A stretch of DNA of 64,000 nucleotides, from contig JBAKBP010000781.1 of assembly GCA_037953745.1 (NCBI GenBank), forward strand, positions 124,001 to 188,000, written 5' to 3'. Made by a program: the position numbers and the translations under genes. Numbering within the stretch: the stretch's first letter is position 1; each line of letters starts with the position of its first letter. The DNA is from Lithodes maja (taxonomy: Eukaryota > Arthropoda > Malacostraca > Decapoda > Lithodidae). The notes beneath the pieces are model-generated. The model made no database searches and was not told the origin of the DNA. It saw only the letters and a list, made by a program, of their open reading frames with translations. Shown here piece by piece: positions 43,636-55,847 of the stretch.

Positions 43636-43940
43636 TAAATGAATGATTTAATTCATTTAAATTCCGCCTAGACAAATATCTTGCATCAAACCCGCGACTG
43701 ACTGCGTTTGTAAATGAATAACTTTATTTTATCCTCCCCTCAGTTACTAACCCATATGTCCCCTACTAACTTCCTAGTCCTGCCACGTTAGTGGCAGGGC
43801 AGTAGTTCCCTTTCCAATGTTCCCTTACCCACTCTAAACCACTGTTTGGACACTTGATCCTAAGTGTTTTGGAGGACAAGCAGCCTAGAAGGGTCACTAG
43901 ATATGTTGTTGCTTGATTTCCTTTGTACTCCTTTGTACTC
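43636..43940 (+). mobile_element. CR1-d: very short 3' end of CR1
   Basis: Only the last ~30 codons of ORF2 (FRLDKYLASNPRLTAFVNE, stop about 43,722), the 3' UTR and the tail CCTTTGTACTCCTTTGTACT. At its 5' edge ATTTAAATGAAT (43,633-43,644) is the reverse complement of ATTCATTTAAAT just inside, a small 5' inversion of the kind seen in target-primed insertions. Confidence 0.85.
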
Positions 43941-44345
43941 TGCAATCTCTCTCCCTTCACCGCAATGTTGCATCTCTCACTATTTTATCGCTGTTACAAT
44001 AATCAGTGTTCCTCAGAGCTCTTTCTGAGTATACCACCTCCTCTACGTAGAGCACGTAGCACCCGTCTTGCAACACAATCCAGTCCCTACTTTGTGCAAC
44101 TCGCCAACCCAAGAGTGAAACGATATTCCCAATCTTTCTTCTACTCAACAGTTGAGATCTGGAACTTTCTCCATGAATCCATCTTTCCCTCATCCTATAA
44201 CTTAAATTGCTTCAAACTCTGTGTGTCCACGCAGTATAGCTCGTACATTCCTTGATTTTGGCCCTGTCACTCTTTCAACTCTGGGGGAGGCACTCACAGG
44301 CAGTTTTACCTTTTGTCTTCCTTATCCACATAGAAAAAACTAAAA
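43941..44345 (+). pseudogene. LINE-B C-terminus and 3' UTR, tandem unit 1 (copy B)
   Basis: 43,960-44,255 gives LSLFYRCYNNQCSSELFLSI, RRARSTRLATQSSPYFVQLA and STVEIWNFLHESIFPSSYNL to a stop, then the family 3' UTR. It ends AGAAAAAACTAAAAAC at the junction with the next unit. Confidence 0.8.
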
Positions 44346-46130
44346 ACACTCTTTCTATCAACTTTTACAATATTTCCGGCCTTTCATCTAACTGCCCCTT
44401 TGTAGAACACCACTTCTCCTCCAGCAAACCTGATCTCTTTTCACCGAGGTGTCTGAAGTAACTAACAGCAGTCGCTTTTCCATCTCTTCGTACTTTCTCT
44501 ATCCTAATTTCCAAGCCAAAGGTGTATGTTGTGTGTACGTAAACAACAAACTTACTTAGTCTTGTGTTCCCAACTTATATTCCTCTGAATTCTCAACTCT
44601 CACCCTTTGGTTCAAATTATCCTGTTACAATCAAATTAAATATTTCTTTGCTGTCTATCTCTCCTCTAACTCTATTGTACGAACTTTACCAATTGTTCGT
44701 AGTATCTATATTCTAAAATGGTACACATCCTATCAACGTCTCCTTGATTTCCCTTGCAATAATGTTTTATTCCGTGGCTGGGGACTCTCGGAGTACGCAG
44801 AATGCATTACTGAGGTAATCTTCTCGGACATTGATGCACCATTCCATTTCCTTTCAGCCTAATGCAAAACAAATATTGGTTTACTCACGGTTGCTCTACT
44901 GCTGTCGTAATAAGGTGGATGCATTCAGACAGTACCGTCGCCTTCAAACTAAAAAACTCTTAGCTCTCTATGTTTCTTCCCGAAATGAAGTCATATCTGT
45001 TCTTCGACTTATCAAAAACTTTTCATCAATAACAAATGCTCTGCATTTTCTAACTCTACCTCTTGACCTCTTCCCAGGCTTTTTAGCATCTAGCCTAAAA
45101 CCTCTCCAAGAATGTTAGTTCTAAGTCTTTCCCTCCACTTTTCCACTATGATGGCACCACCGTTCCTTTTTTCTCCGCCAAATCTCAACTTTTCGCTCAA
45201 ACTTTTGCTAAAATTTTTACCTTGGATGATTCCGGTGTTATTCCTTCCTTTCCACACCCGTCCCTCTTACTTAGGCCTAATATCATAATCTCTTCTAAGA
45301 ATGTACACTTTTCTGCTCTATCTGGGCTTAATACTAAGAAGGCGTACAGACCAAATGGCGTTCCTCCTGTTATATTAAAAACAAAATTCCGGGCCGACTC
45401 CCTTCCTAAGCAAGCTTTTCTGTCTCTGTGTTTCCTTTAATGTCTTCCCTTCTTGCTGGAAGTTTGCTCTCATTCAACTTGTCCTAAAGAACCCTCCAAC
45501 TACCATCCAGTTGTTCTAATTTCTTGCATCACTAAAATGTTTTAGTATATTCTTAATTCATAATTTCTTAAGGCTTTGTCTTCCCATAATCTACTTTCAG
45601 ATCGCCATTATGGTTTTCTTAAGGGCCGGTCTACTGATGATTTCCTTTCTTATCTTACTAACTCTTGGTCATTCTCCTTTATGGACTTTATTGAGACCTT
45701 TTCTATTGTGCTAGACATATCTAAAGCCTTCGATAGAGTCTGGCACCAATTCCTTATTTCTAAATTACCATCCTTCGGTTATTATTCCTCTATCTGTGCC
45801 TTTATCTCCAATTTCCTTTATGACCGTTCTATAGCTGTAGTTGTGGATGGCCATCGCTCACTTCCTTAACATGTTAACTAAAGTTTTCCTAAGGGTTCTG
45901 TCTTATTTCCAGTTCTATTCATAATATTCATTAATGATATTCTCAAGTGTAGCTCTAGTCCTATTCACTCCTATGACGATGATTCTATCTTACTTATTCA
46001 ACTAGCTTTCCGGAGCGACTCTCCATGCAGTTACTTCCAGGGTCATACCAAAGGGAGCTCCCCCCTACCTCCTTGAGGGGGTTGAACATATTGGCAATAA
46101 TACTAACATTCATATATTTTTAATAGAAAT
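44346..46130 (+). pseudogene. LINE-B endonuclease to RT, tandem unit 2 (copy B)
   Basis: Endonuclease start NFYNISGLSSNCPFVEHHFS, then FQAKGVCCVYVNNKL in shifted frames, the linker (44,830-45,440), and RT with HYGFLKGRSTDDFLSYLTNS, LDISKAFDRVWHQFLISKLP and VVVDGHRSLP (45,576-45,869). After that the PQGSV and YADD regions are broken. It lacks the GDFN half of the endonuclease, as copy A does, so this deletion predates the duplication. Confidence 0.8.
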
Positions 46131-46140
46131 GTGTTTCACA

Positions 46141-46562
46141 AACTATTTTTTTTTTCTATCTATCTATCTATTGCCAGACGCCTTACTCCCCTTACGAGGG
46201 TGGCCATACACAGAATGCCCCCAAGCGGACCTATTCCCTGTGAGAGGGACAACCCGAGCCAGTTTAGTGAAGGACTTACAGGATTGACCACTCAATTCAG
46301 GATCCGTCCGACTCCGAGGCCCTCTGTGTATCTTGTTAGCACTATTTTTCTACAGTGGTGTTCGGCTAATCCATCCACTAACCTGCCTTACCCTTAGGTA
46401 AGCAGTACGGATTTGTATCAGGTTTACTCCCCTAGACAGGTTGCCAACCAAGGCTGACGAGTCCCATCCACCCGGATTTGTATAAGGTTGTCTCCCCTAG
46501 ATGAGTTGCCGACCAAGGCTAACGAGTCCCATCCACCCGTAGTGTGGAGTATTTTTTTTTTA
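46141..46562. mobile_element. ~420-bp repeat inserted in copy B, with internal duplication
   Basis: Begins with T9 and (CTAT)4 and ends with T9. Within it CGGATTTGTAT-AGGTT-TCCCCTAGA-GTTGCC-ACCAAGGCT-ACGAGTCCCATCCACC occurs twice (about 46,408-46,472 and 46,473-46,539). Copy A lacks it. No ORF. It may be a SINE-like or composite repeat; no box A or box B is convincing. Confidence 0.6.
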
Positions 46563-47510
46563 AATATTATATTAATCCTTACACGTACATGTTTTATTTT
46601 TTAGCTTTAATTACTTACCTCTCTCCGTTGTAAACTCTCCAAGGAGTCTATCTATGTCCATTCTGTAATAAGGGCACCAATATTGGACAGCATAATCCAT
46701 ATGGGGCCTCACTAATGACAAGCAAATTATTAACCTCCTCCGACTCATATGACTCGATCCCGTCATATGGCGGTTCTGCCCAACTGCTCATATGACGCGA
46801 TCGCGTCATATGAGCCTAGTGAAATAGCTCTACAATAAGTTATATGACGCTTCTGCGTCATTTTGAGCTTAGTAAGTTAGGTAAGTTAGATCAGAATCTG
46901 TCGACTGGTGGCAACCCCAAGTTCCTCCGACTTCTAACGGTCCCTCAGTGTGATTTTGACTGTTGTCGGGAAAATACCGGGCGGTCCGCCTCCTCGTCAG
47001 TAAGTTGACTATTTCAGTCTGAGGGGTTTAAGATAACATCAACAGTTCTGTTACACTCCCTGTAATGAACCCGAGAATCCTGTTTGCCTTGGTACGAACG
47101 CTTATACACTGTTTTCTAGGCTTCAAATCATTGCTGATGAACACATCCAAATCTTCCTCAGTCTGAGTTATCTATTTCCGTATTAGCTAGTTTATATTTT
47201 GTATTTGTATTCATCTTCCCTATCTTTATTACCTTTCATTCAATGTTAAAATTTATTTGCCAATGTACTGACTATTCGTGTAAGGTATCTAGATTCCTTT
47301 GGAGGCTCTCTATTTCGCTATCTGAATCTCTTGTTCTCCCCATTATGGTATCGTCTGCAAATTTACTTATCCTACTAGTTATACCTAAATCAAGGTCATT
47401 TATGTATATAACAAACAACAGAGGGCGTAATACAGATCCTTGGGGGACACCACTTTTAACTGCAGCCCATAGAAGTGAAAGCGCTAATTGAGATAGCGCT
47501 AGGGCCATTC
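46563..47510 (-). pseudogene. CR1-like RT fragment (second subfamily), copy B, split by MITE-2
   Basis: The minus strand reads GVPQGSVLRPLLFVIYINDL and SKFADDTIMGRTRDSDSEIE (47,272-47,480), then the thumb region down to 46,610. Paralogue of 36,031-36,625. MITE-2 interrupts it at TTAA. Confidence 0.78.
46734..47027. mobile_element. MITE-2 (piggyBac type), 294 bp, with paralogous empty site
   Basis: TTAA at 46,730-46,733 and 47,028-47,031 flank CCTCCTCCGACTCATATGAC...GAGGGG. Copy A has the empty site with a single TTAA (36,147-36,150). The ends share CCTC-GACT in inverted orientation. A perfect 30-bp palindrome centred on CGATCG lies at 46,786-46,815, with CATATGAC arms repeated nearby. No ORF. 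Confidence 0.88.
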
Positions 47511-48655
47511 CTTGCTACAGGTTCCAAGCTGTATACAGTTGGTTGTGCCTCACAGATATGATGATACGCTTCTTCACTTAATGTGGCATATACTTGTGGT
47601 AAATGAGTGCATTTATTTTTGGTGGGACGTCATGTAGTTGGAGGAGTAATTGGGATAGCCATTTACGATTTAATAGCTAAATAACATTCCAAAACTGAGG
47701 AACATCCTATAATGATCGTGCAATTAAAGTGAAAAAGCTTACTCGTATGAAGAAAGGGTTGGGAATAAAATAAAAAATATATACTCAATAGGATTGAAAT
47801 AATTATGGTGAGCAAAGATGCATGGTAGAAACAACTAGTAAAACAACAATAATGCATTGTACTGCTTTATGATATAAACATGTGTTTAAAATAATTAGAG
47901 AAATACATTATATCATGACATAATTATATAGTAGGTAAACAATAGACTTCAAAGGTTTGAGATTTAACTACTAACAATCTAGAGAAAAATAAACAAGGAG
48001 AGATACATAAAGCTTGACATATTAACTTTAACAGATTATAGACAACAGGGAGAGAGGAAAGACTCAACAGAGAATCGGGAGCAACGAATTATCAGTCCTC
48101 ATTAATAATTTAACCCCGTTCTCAAAACGGTGAATATTCATTTATGTGGTTATATGTGTTTCTGTGATTTCGTATCATATTTAACAGTCGGTTGTTAATA
48201 ACATAAAGCTTCACAACAAGGTCAGTATCTAAAAGATGATTGAAAAAGATGGAGTTGATGCATTCGCGTTATTATTGTTGTCAGAAATGTTGTATGAAAA
48301 AACACATGGTATGGAATATATACAAATATATTTAATTTATGGGGGTTTCAAAAAATAACATGAAACATAACAACATTTCTTAACTCAATGTTTCTTTAGG
48401 CTACCAGTAATACAATCTTGACAAATTTTGCCAATCAATAATATAAGGTCCATTGATATATTAATATCTGTTGTTACAAACCGTCTTTACAATTGCACTA
48501 TCGGTAACTCTAGATTTGTTTATATTTGTTTTTACCAATAAAGAGGGTAATCTTAATCTTACCAAATATTTGACTCCACAAAACCTGTAGAGGGAGACTG
48601 AAATAAAAGCATGGTAATGTTATAGTTATTAGATTTGTCTTTATATGTGAATGAG
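47511..48655. other. Unassigned AT-rich DNA, copy B
   Basis: Paralogue of 36,626-37,756 with small indels. No gene or recognised element. Confidence 0.5.
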
Positions 48656-49424
48656 GGAGACAAAAGGCAGAACTGTCTATGACGAGTGCCTCCCCCAGAG
48701 TTAAAAGAGTGACAGGGCCAAAATCACAGAATGTTCGAGCCAAAATGCCTGGACACACAGAGTTTGAAGCAATATGAGGGGAAAATGGATTCAGGGAGAG
48801 CTTTCCTGAGCTCAGCTGTTGAATAGATGAAAGATTGGGAATATTATTTCATTCTTGGGTTAAAGAGCTGCACAAAGTAGGGGTGGGATTGTGTTGGAAG
48901 ACAGGTGCTACGTAGAGGAGGTGGTATACATTGAGAAAGCTCCGAGGAACACTGATATTTGTAATAGCGGTAGAATAGCGAGAGATATATAACATTACAG
49001 CAAAGAGAGGGAGATCGCAGAGAGTCGGTGAGTGGACATGATTTAATGAGACGAAAGGCTTTCTTTTCTACTTTTTCAAGAAGTGCTGTGTGAGAGGATT
49101 CTCCCCATCCATGACCAATACTCAATACATGGATGCACTGTGCCTCTGTACAGAGCAAAATGCTGTATCAGGGTAAAGAACCCCCAGAGGCGGTTGAGCA
49201 CACCCAGCTTCTGGGAAACTGTTTTAGCAAAGGTGGTAATATGGTCTCTCTAAGTGAGATCAGAAGAAAAGAAGACACTTAAACTGATTCAAGCTCCGAT
49301 TGTACAGACATTTTGACTCCAACGTACCTAAAATTTGGCTGTCTGTCACTCTTTCAACTTTAGGGGAGACACTTGTTACAGGCAGATTTGCCTTTTGTCT
49401 CTATCATACACATAAAAAGTAGTA
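48656..49424. pseudogene. Inverted LINE-B 3' ends, copy B
   Basis: Minus-strand piece 48,656-49,275 (LSIGHGWGESSHTALLEKVE, KAFRLIKSCPLTDSLRS) abuts a + strand piece 49,276-49,424, as in copy A. The shared junction shows the arrangement predates the duplication. Confidence 0.72.
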
Positions 49425-50028
49425 TTAAACAAAATTCACAGTTTATACTCCAAATAAAAATCAATATGATAATCATATACTGCTGGAATTATCGAAGGTC
49501 ACAATATAATTGCATGTCTTGTTTTCTGTTGTGGTACCATTATATCTTTGTTTGTCAATCGGTAATTCATTATTATTCACCAGGAACTTTAATAATTATG
49601 ACAAGAATCGGTATTTTATTGACAGCTATATAAGGTTTGCTTATATTATATATTTTCACATTTTGCATGCTGACCATAAAGTTCAGCTATCAAATTCTGG
49701 AATCATTGGTTTCTTTCACTTCTGCTTAACAAAAACTCTAGCCACGCGGTATTTTGATTTATTTACAGTGAACTTCACAAACACTACTGTAAACACATTA
49801 TGTGTTTTAATTTTGATAACTCATATATCACTTCACTTTACATTTCCTGCAATAATATAAATAGTGTTATACTTAATCTACGTCCAGTTTGACCTCTACC
49901 TTTCCTACACCATAAACAGATCACACGACTATAATAAGGTCCAGTGTCTGTGTACACCATAGCACTGCATGAGTTTATATAGTTTGACATTTACAGACAT
50001 AAGAGGACTAAAATAATATATATTTCAG
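49425..50028 (+). other. Intron preceding exon B
   Basis: Paralogue of 38,571-39,155, ending ATATATATTTCAG. Confidence 0.6.
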
Positions 50029-50094
50029 ATCCGGAGGGTAGCAAGAGCAATGAAGAACAAATGGAAATGCTTATTAGGAAACACGACGGAGCAG
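50029..50094 (+). CDS. Host gene exon B, shortened duplicate of exon A
   Basis: A 66-bp exon with the same splice sites as exon A (TATTTCAG and GCAG|GTGAGC), still phase 1 to phase 1. It reads PEGSKSNEEQMEMLIRKHDG A. Relative to exon A, 99 bp (33 codons) between two GAA codons are missing, which removes most of the predicted coiled coil but keeps the frame. Substitutions (NG to SK, E to D) show it is diverging. It may be a used exon, an alternative exon or a relic. Open frame and intact splice sites favour possible use. Confidence 0.7.
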
Positions 50095-51387
<1,293 letters not shown>

Positions 51388-51390
<3 letters not shown>

Positions 51391-53395
51391 CTTTCAGGCA
51401 GGTGAGATTAAAATAATAGGCACAGTTTGCATTATTGAGTTTTTTATTGATACTCTCAATTTTTCGTATAGTTTTTCTGGTATTTTCAGGAAGTTGGTAA
51501 AGGAGGTTTGCAAATGGTTCCGACGTTTCAATGGGCGCAGCCATCATTATCAAGGAGAAGTGAAGTTAGAAGGTGATTAGTCGAGTTTATATAGGCGATA
51601 CAAGATCAAGAAAGGGATTATTGTGTGCTAGCTGCACGCTGGTTGGCTAACCTAAGACTAGCTCTGGTAGGCTGGCCGGACGCAGGAGTGGGCGGGGCCT
51701 CTGCATCGTTCATCTGCGTGTGTGGAGGGGGCATTCCTGGGGGCATCATGGGGGGCCTCGCTGTGGAAGGGCGTGCCGAGGGTAGGGTCTGGCTGTATTC
51801 CGCTTGTGTGTTTAAAGTAGGTTGGTATGTTTGTATATATATAGCTTCAAGAATGAATAGGCGGCGTGAGTCTATTTCTTTATCAAGAATAGAGGTGTGT
51901 TTATCTAAGTCGGGTCTGGTGAGTTCCTGATGGTGTGGGGATGTGTGGTAGTGGTCCTTGATAGCTCCGGCTTGAAGGTGGAAGGTAAGGCGACGTGACA
52001 GACGAGTCCTTGTCAAACCGACATAAGTGTGAGGTCCACAGTCCTCACTGTTACAGGTGTGTCGGTATATGACATGGTCCTCTTGTGACGGTTTCTTAGC
52101 GGTAGCCGGGCTGTTGCGAATGACTAGTTGTGATGTTTTCCTCGATTTGTAGTATATGGTGAGTTTAAGGTGTTGGTCAGGGTTCGTAGTTTTAACGTTG
52201 TTGCTGATAATGTCTCTCATTATGTTTTCGTCTGTTTTGTGATCTGAGGACATGTGGTTTTTATAGTAAATTTTTATGTATTCAGTGTTTGTATTAGTAG
52301 GCATGTCGTTTTTGTACCATGTTTCAAGGTGTTTGTTGATGGTGTGGGCGATGTCCGAGTTACTGTACCCATTGTTTACCAGCACCTGGGTGAGCCTCTC
52401 GAGTTCCTTGTGAGTGTCTCGCCAGGAGGTGCAGTGTGATAGGGCTCTCCTGACGTAGGCGGCGATGGTGGATCGTAAATATCGCTGGGAGCATTCACTT
52501 TCGCCGTTGAGACATAATCCGTTGTTGGTGGGTTTGGTGTAGGCAGTGGTGGTAAAGCCTGAGGTGTTGTTGTTGTTTACGAGGACATCAAGGAAGGGGA
52601 GGTGACCGTTAGAGGACTCCTCGAAGGTGAAGTTTAGACTGGAAGAGGCGATGAATCGTTGTTGAAGGTCACGTAGCTCCTGTGGGTCCTTCACACGCAC
52701 GAAGATGTCGTCCACATATCTGCAGTAGACGGAGGGGCGGTTGGTAGTCAGGAGCTCTTCTTCGATGGTGCCCATGTAAAAATTGGCAAAGAGGACTCCT
52801 AGGGGACTGCCCATTGCCACACCATCAATCTGCTGATACATGTCACCTCGCGGGCAGGTGAAGGGCGCCTCTTTGGTGCATATTTCCAGCAACGTCTTCA
52901 GGGCTGTTTCTGGGAGGTCTAAGGGCGTGTTGTCTGGGCAGTGGTAGACTCGATGTAGGATGAGCTCAATGGTGCGGTCCACAGGCACGTTGGTAAAGAG
53001 ACTTTCTACATCTAGGGAGGCGATGATATGGTCGTCAGTAGAGGAGGCATCTCTTAAAATCTCCAGGAAGTCAGCTAACGAGGAAAGACTGTACTGGCTG
53101 GGGGTGTAGGGGGTTAGAAGTTTGTTCAAAGTCTTGGCAATTTGGTAGGTGGCGGTAGGGATCTGGGATATGATGGGGCGAAGGGGGTTACCTGGTTTGT
53201 GGGTTTTGACTGTGCCGTAAGCGTACCCAGGGGAGAAGTCACCGATGAGTTTTTTAAGGTGGATCCCTCCTGTCTTTGCGTTAATGGCGGTGATGGTGGT
53301 GTTGGTTTTCCGCTTTATTTCTTCGGTGGGGTTACGGGTGATTTTCCGGAATTTTGTAGAGTCGCTTAGGATGTGGTCCATCTTCTGCAGGTATT
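51388..53395 (-). mobile_element. PLE-1 left copy (Penelope-like, GIY-YIG)
   Basis: The minus strand holds an RT-endonuclease ORF, a 3' UTR, then start-like sequence reading MAAPIETSEPFANLLYQLPE and NTRKTIRKIESINKKLNN (51,549-51,404), truncated at (TA)n. This 3' tail extension of 5' sequence is known for PLEs. The N-terminal part of the main ORF is missing, because the element meets an inverted copy at about 53,396. Confidence 0.88.
51618..53395 (-). CDS. PLE-1 RT plus GIY-YIG endonuclease, left arm
   Basis: Open frame, first Met at 53,381, but the frame continues upstream to about 53,395 (NEYLQKMDHIL), so the true start is lost. RT motifs: AYGTVKTHKPGNPLRPI, SLDVESLFTNVP (motif A Asp, about residue 124), DGVAMGSPLGVLFANFYMG (motif B), YVDDIF (222-225) and LPFLDVLV. 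The C-terminal endonuclease has VIYRHTC / TYVGLT (437-456), RRLTFH (463-468) and LEAIYI with the catalytic Glu near 512. The CX4C in HTCNSEDC is typical. It ends with a basic tail. PLE RTs are related to telomerase. The N-terminal 200 or so residues expected for the family are absent. Confidence 0.9.
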
Positions 53396-54749
53396 CATTG
53401 AGCTCATCCTACATCGAGTCTACCACTGCCCAGACAACACGCCCTTAGACCTCCCAGAAACAGCCCTGAAGACGTTGCTGGAAATATGCACCAAAGAGGC
53501 GCCCTTCACCTGCCCGCGAGGTGACATGTATCAGCAGATTGATGGTGTGGCAATGGGCAGTCCCCTAGGAGTCCTCTTTGCCAATTTTTACATGGGCACC
53601 ATCGAAGAAGAGCTCCTGACTACCAACCGCCCCTCCGTCTACTGCAGATATGTGGACGATATCTTCGTGCGTGTGAAGGACCCACAGGAGCTACGTGACC
53701 TTCAACAACGATTCATCGCCTCTTCCAGTCTAAACTTCACCTTCGAGGAGTCCTCTAACGGTCATCTCCCCTTCCTTGATGTCCTCGTAAACAACAACAA
53801 CACCTCAGGCTTTACCACCACTGTCTACACCAAACCCACCAACAACGGATTATGTCTCAACGGCGAAAGTGAATGCCCCCAGCGATATTTACGATCCACC
53901 ATCGCCGCCTACGTCAGGAGAGCCCTATCACACTGCACCTCCTGGCGAGACACTCACAAGGAACTCGAAAGGCTCACCCAGGTGCTGGTAAACAATGGGT
54001 ACAGTAACTCGGACATCGCCCACACCATCAACAAACACCTTGAAACATGGTACAAAAACGACATGCCTACTAATACAAACACTGAATACATAAAAATTTA
54101 CTATAAAAACCACATGTCCTCAGATCACAAAACAGACGAAAACATAATGAGAGACATTATCAGCAACAACGTTAAAACTACGAACCCTGACCAACACCTT
54201 AAACTCACCATATACTACAAATCGAGGAAAACATCACAACTAGTCATTCGCAACAGCCCGGCTACCGCTAAGAAACCGTCACAAGAGGACCATGTCATAT
54301 ACCGACACACCTGTAACAGTGAGGACTGTGGACCTCACACTTATGTCGGTTTGACAAGGACTCGTCTGTCACGTCGCCTTACCTTCCACCTTCAAGCCGG
54401 AGCTATCAAGGACCACTACCACACATCCCCACACCATCAGGAACTCACCAGACCCGACTTAGATAAACACACCTCTATTCTTGATAAAGAAATAGACTCA
54501 CGCCGCCTATTCATTCTTGAAGCTATATATATACAAACATACCAACCTACTTTAAACACACAAGCGGAATACAGCCAGATCCTACCCTCGGCACGCCCTT
54601 CCACAGCGAGGCCCCCCATGATGCCCCCAGGAATACCCCCTCCACACACGCAGATGAACGATGCAGAGGCCCCGCCCACTCCTGCGTCCGGCCAGCCTAC
54701 CAGAGCTAGTCTTAGGTTAGCCAACCAGCGTGCAGCTAGCACACAATAA
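53373..54749 (+). pseudogene. PLE-1 right arm: 5'-truncated RT plus GIY-YIG, fused start
   Basis: From IELILHRVYH (53,396) the + strand repeats the left copy's RT from after motif A: DGVAMGSPLG, YVDDIF, the endonuclease VIYRHTC / TYVGLT and stop at 54,747-54,749. The first eight residues (MVHLLQVF) come from antisense left-copy sequence and are artefactual. RT motif A is missing, so no polymerase activity is possible, while the endonuclease domain is complete. Only a handful of residue differences from the left arm are seen (for example A/V in TxYTKP, S/P in ECxQR, T/I in SQxLPS, M/I in PGxPP). Confidence 0.88.
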
Positions 54750-54805
54750 TCCCTTTCTTGATCTTGTATCGCCTATATAAACTCGACTTATCACCTTCTA
54801 ACTTC

Positions 54806-55847
54806 TGGCTTGTCCTGGACAGTCGTTCCCCTAGCCCTCTGGAAACCCATTCGCCAATAAGTGTTTTAACTGACGGAGTTTTGGCCATTTCTGGACTCTG
54901 TTTTTTTTTACTCTTGAAGATTTTTCTTCATTTTAGTCATTTTTAGCTGGACTCAGGAATTTTACTCTTGAGTCTGCTTTTTGGTCTCTGCCGTTTTTTA
55001 CCTGGACTGGTTTCAGCACCCTTTCTTTTTTGTTATTACTTGCCCGTCCCACCCAGTAGACGCTGCCTTCTTTAGTACCGAATCGAACCCTGAAGGGCCA
55101 CCGCAGGGTGGTTCCATGAGGGGGGCTCATTAGGAGCTGAGGGAGGAAAAGTTGGCAGCAGGGTATTGTTAGGGGTTAGACGCTCCAGTGGCACTGGTAC
55201 TCAAACACCATTCGACAGCCTTTAGAGGCTGGTGGTTAAGGGGTGCTGGCAGCCCAAGGCGCTAGGCAGGTTTAGATAATAGGTGTCATCCGTAGGGTGA
55301 CACTAAGGGCACTTAGGATTAGGTTTTATCTGCTGAAACCAGTGCAGGGATTAGGCGGTGGCTGGCCTGAGAGCTTTTAACTTTAAACTTTGCACCTTTT
55401 TTTTATTTTGTTTTTAACAGAGTTCAAATTGCTCACTTGTTTTAACGTCACATTCCTTTTGAGTTTTGTTGCCTTTGTTTTACATTTCGTTATTTTAACT
55501 AAATTCTTGTGATTTCCCACTTGTTGTAACGTCACAATCCTTTTGAGTTGTTTTTACCGTAGCCTTCTGGGAGAGCTTCATATTGTATGTGGATCAAGTG
55601 TGAACTCCATCAACCAATCAGAGAGAGGCAGCACATATCATTCCGCCACTCTAACCCCAAAGTCGTTTCTCTTTTGATGTTTTCATAGGGTCACCCATCC
55701 AATTGGTGCCCAGAAACTCTATACTTAACCTCTCTCACTCATATCCCCCTTTACTCTCGTATCCTCTCCTTACTGTAATAAATTTCCACCACTGTTAATA
55801 GATTAACCATCATTGAGACATGAAATACTGAACTCTCACTTTAGATA
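54806..55847 (+). other. Region upstream of LINE-J, probable 5' UTR in part
   Basis: T-rich and then GC-mixed sequence with ACTTTTTTTT tracts. TTGT..CGTCACA-TCCTTTTGAGTT occurs twice (about 55,439-55,464 and 55,522-55,550). Just before the ORF there is pyrimidine-rich DNA (CTCTCTCACTCATATCCCCC). No TSD or element start was found, so the LINE-J 5' boundary is open. Confidence 0.5.

Larger units (their letters stand above)
51562..54805. repeat. 1,410-bp near-perfect inverted repeat of PLE-1 with 424-bp spacer
   Basis: The left arm 51,562-52,971 and right arm 53,396-54,805 have equal length and pair nearly throughout. The spacer 52,972-53,395 is left-copy coding sequence. Outside the arms the flanks differ. 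The junction at 53,395-53,402 shares CATTGAG with the left copy's own motif, suggesting microhomology. It would form a very long hairpin. Confidence 0.9.

Noticed and set aside
53373..53395. Met at 53,373 as the start of a real PLE protein
   Set aside because: The first residues are antisense to the left copy. Homology starts at 53,396.
51625..53450. Antisense frames over the PLE and LINE ORFs
   Set aside because: They mirror codon structure of the real RT frames and have no domain of their own.
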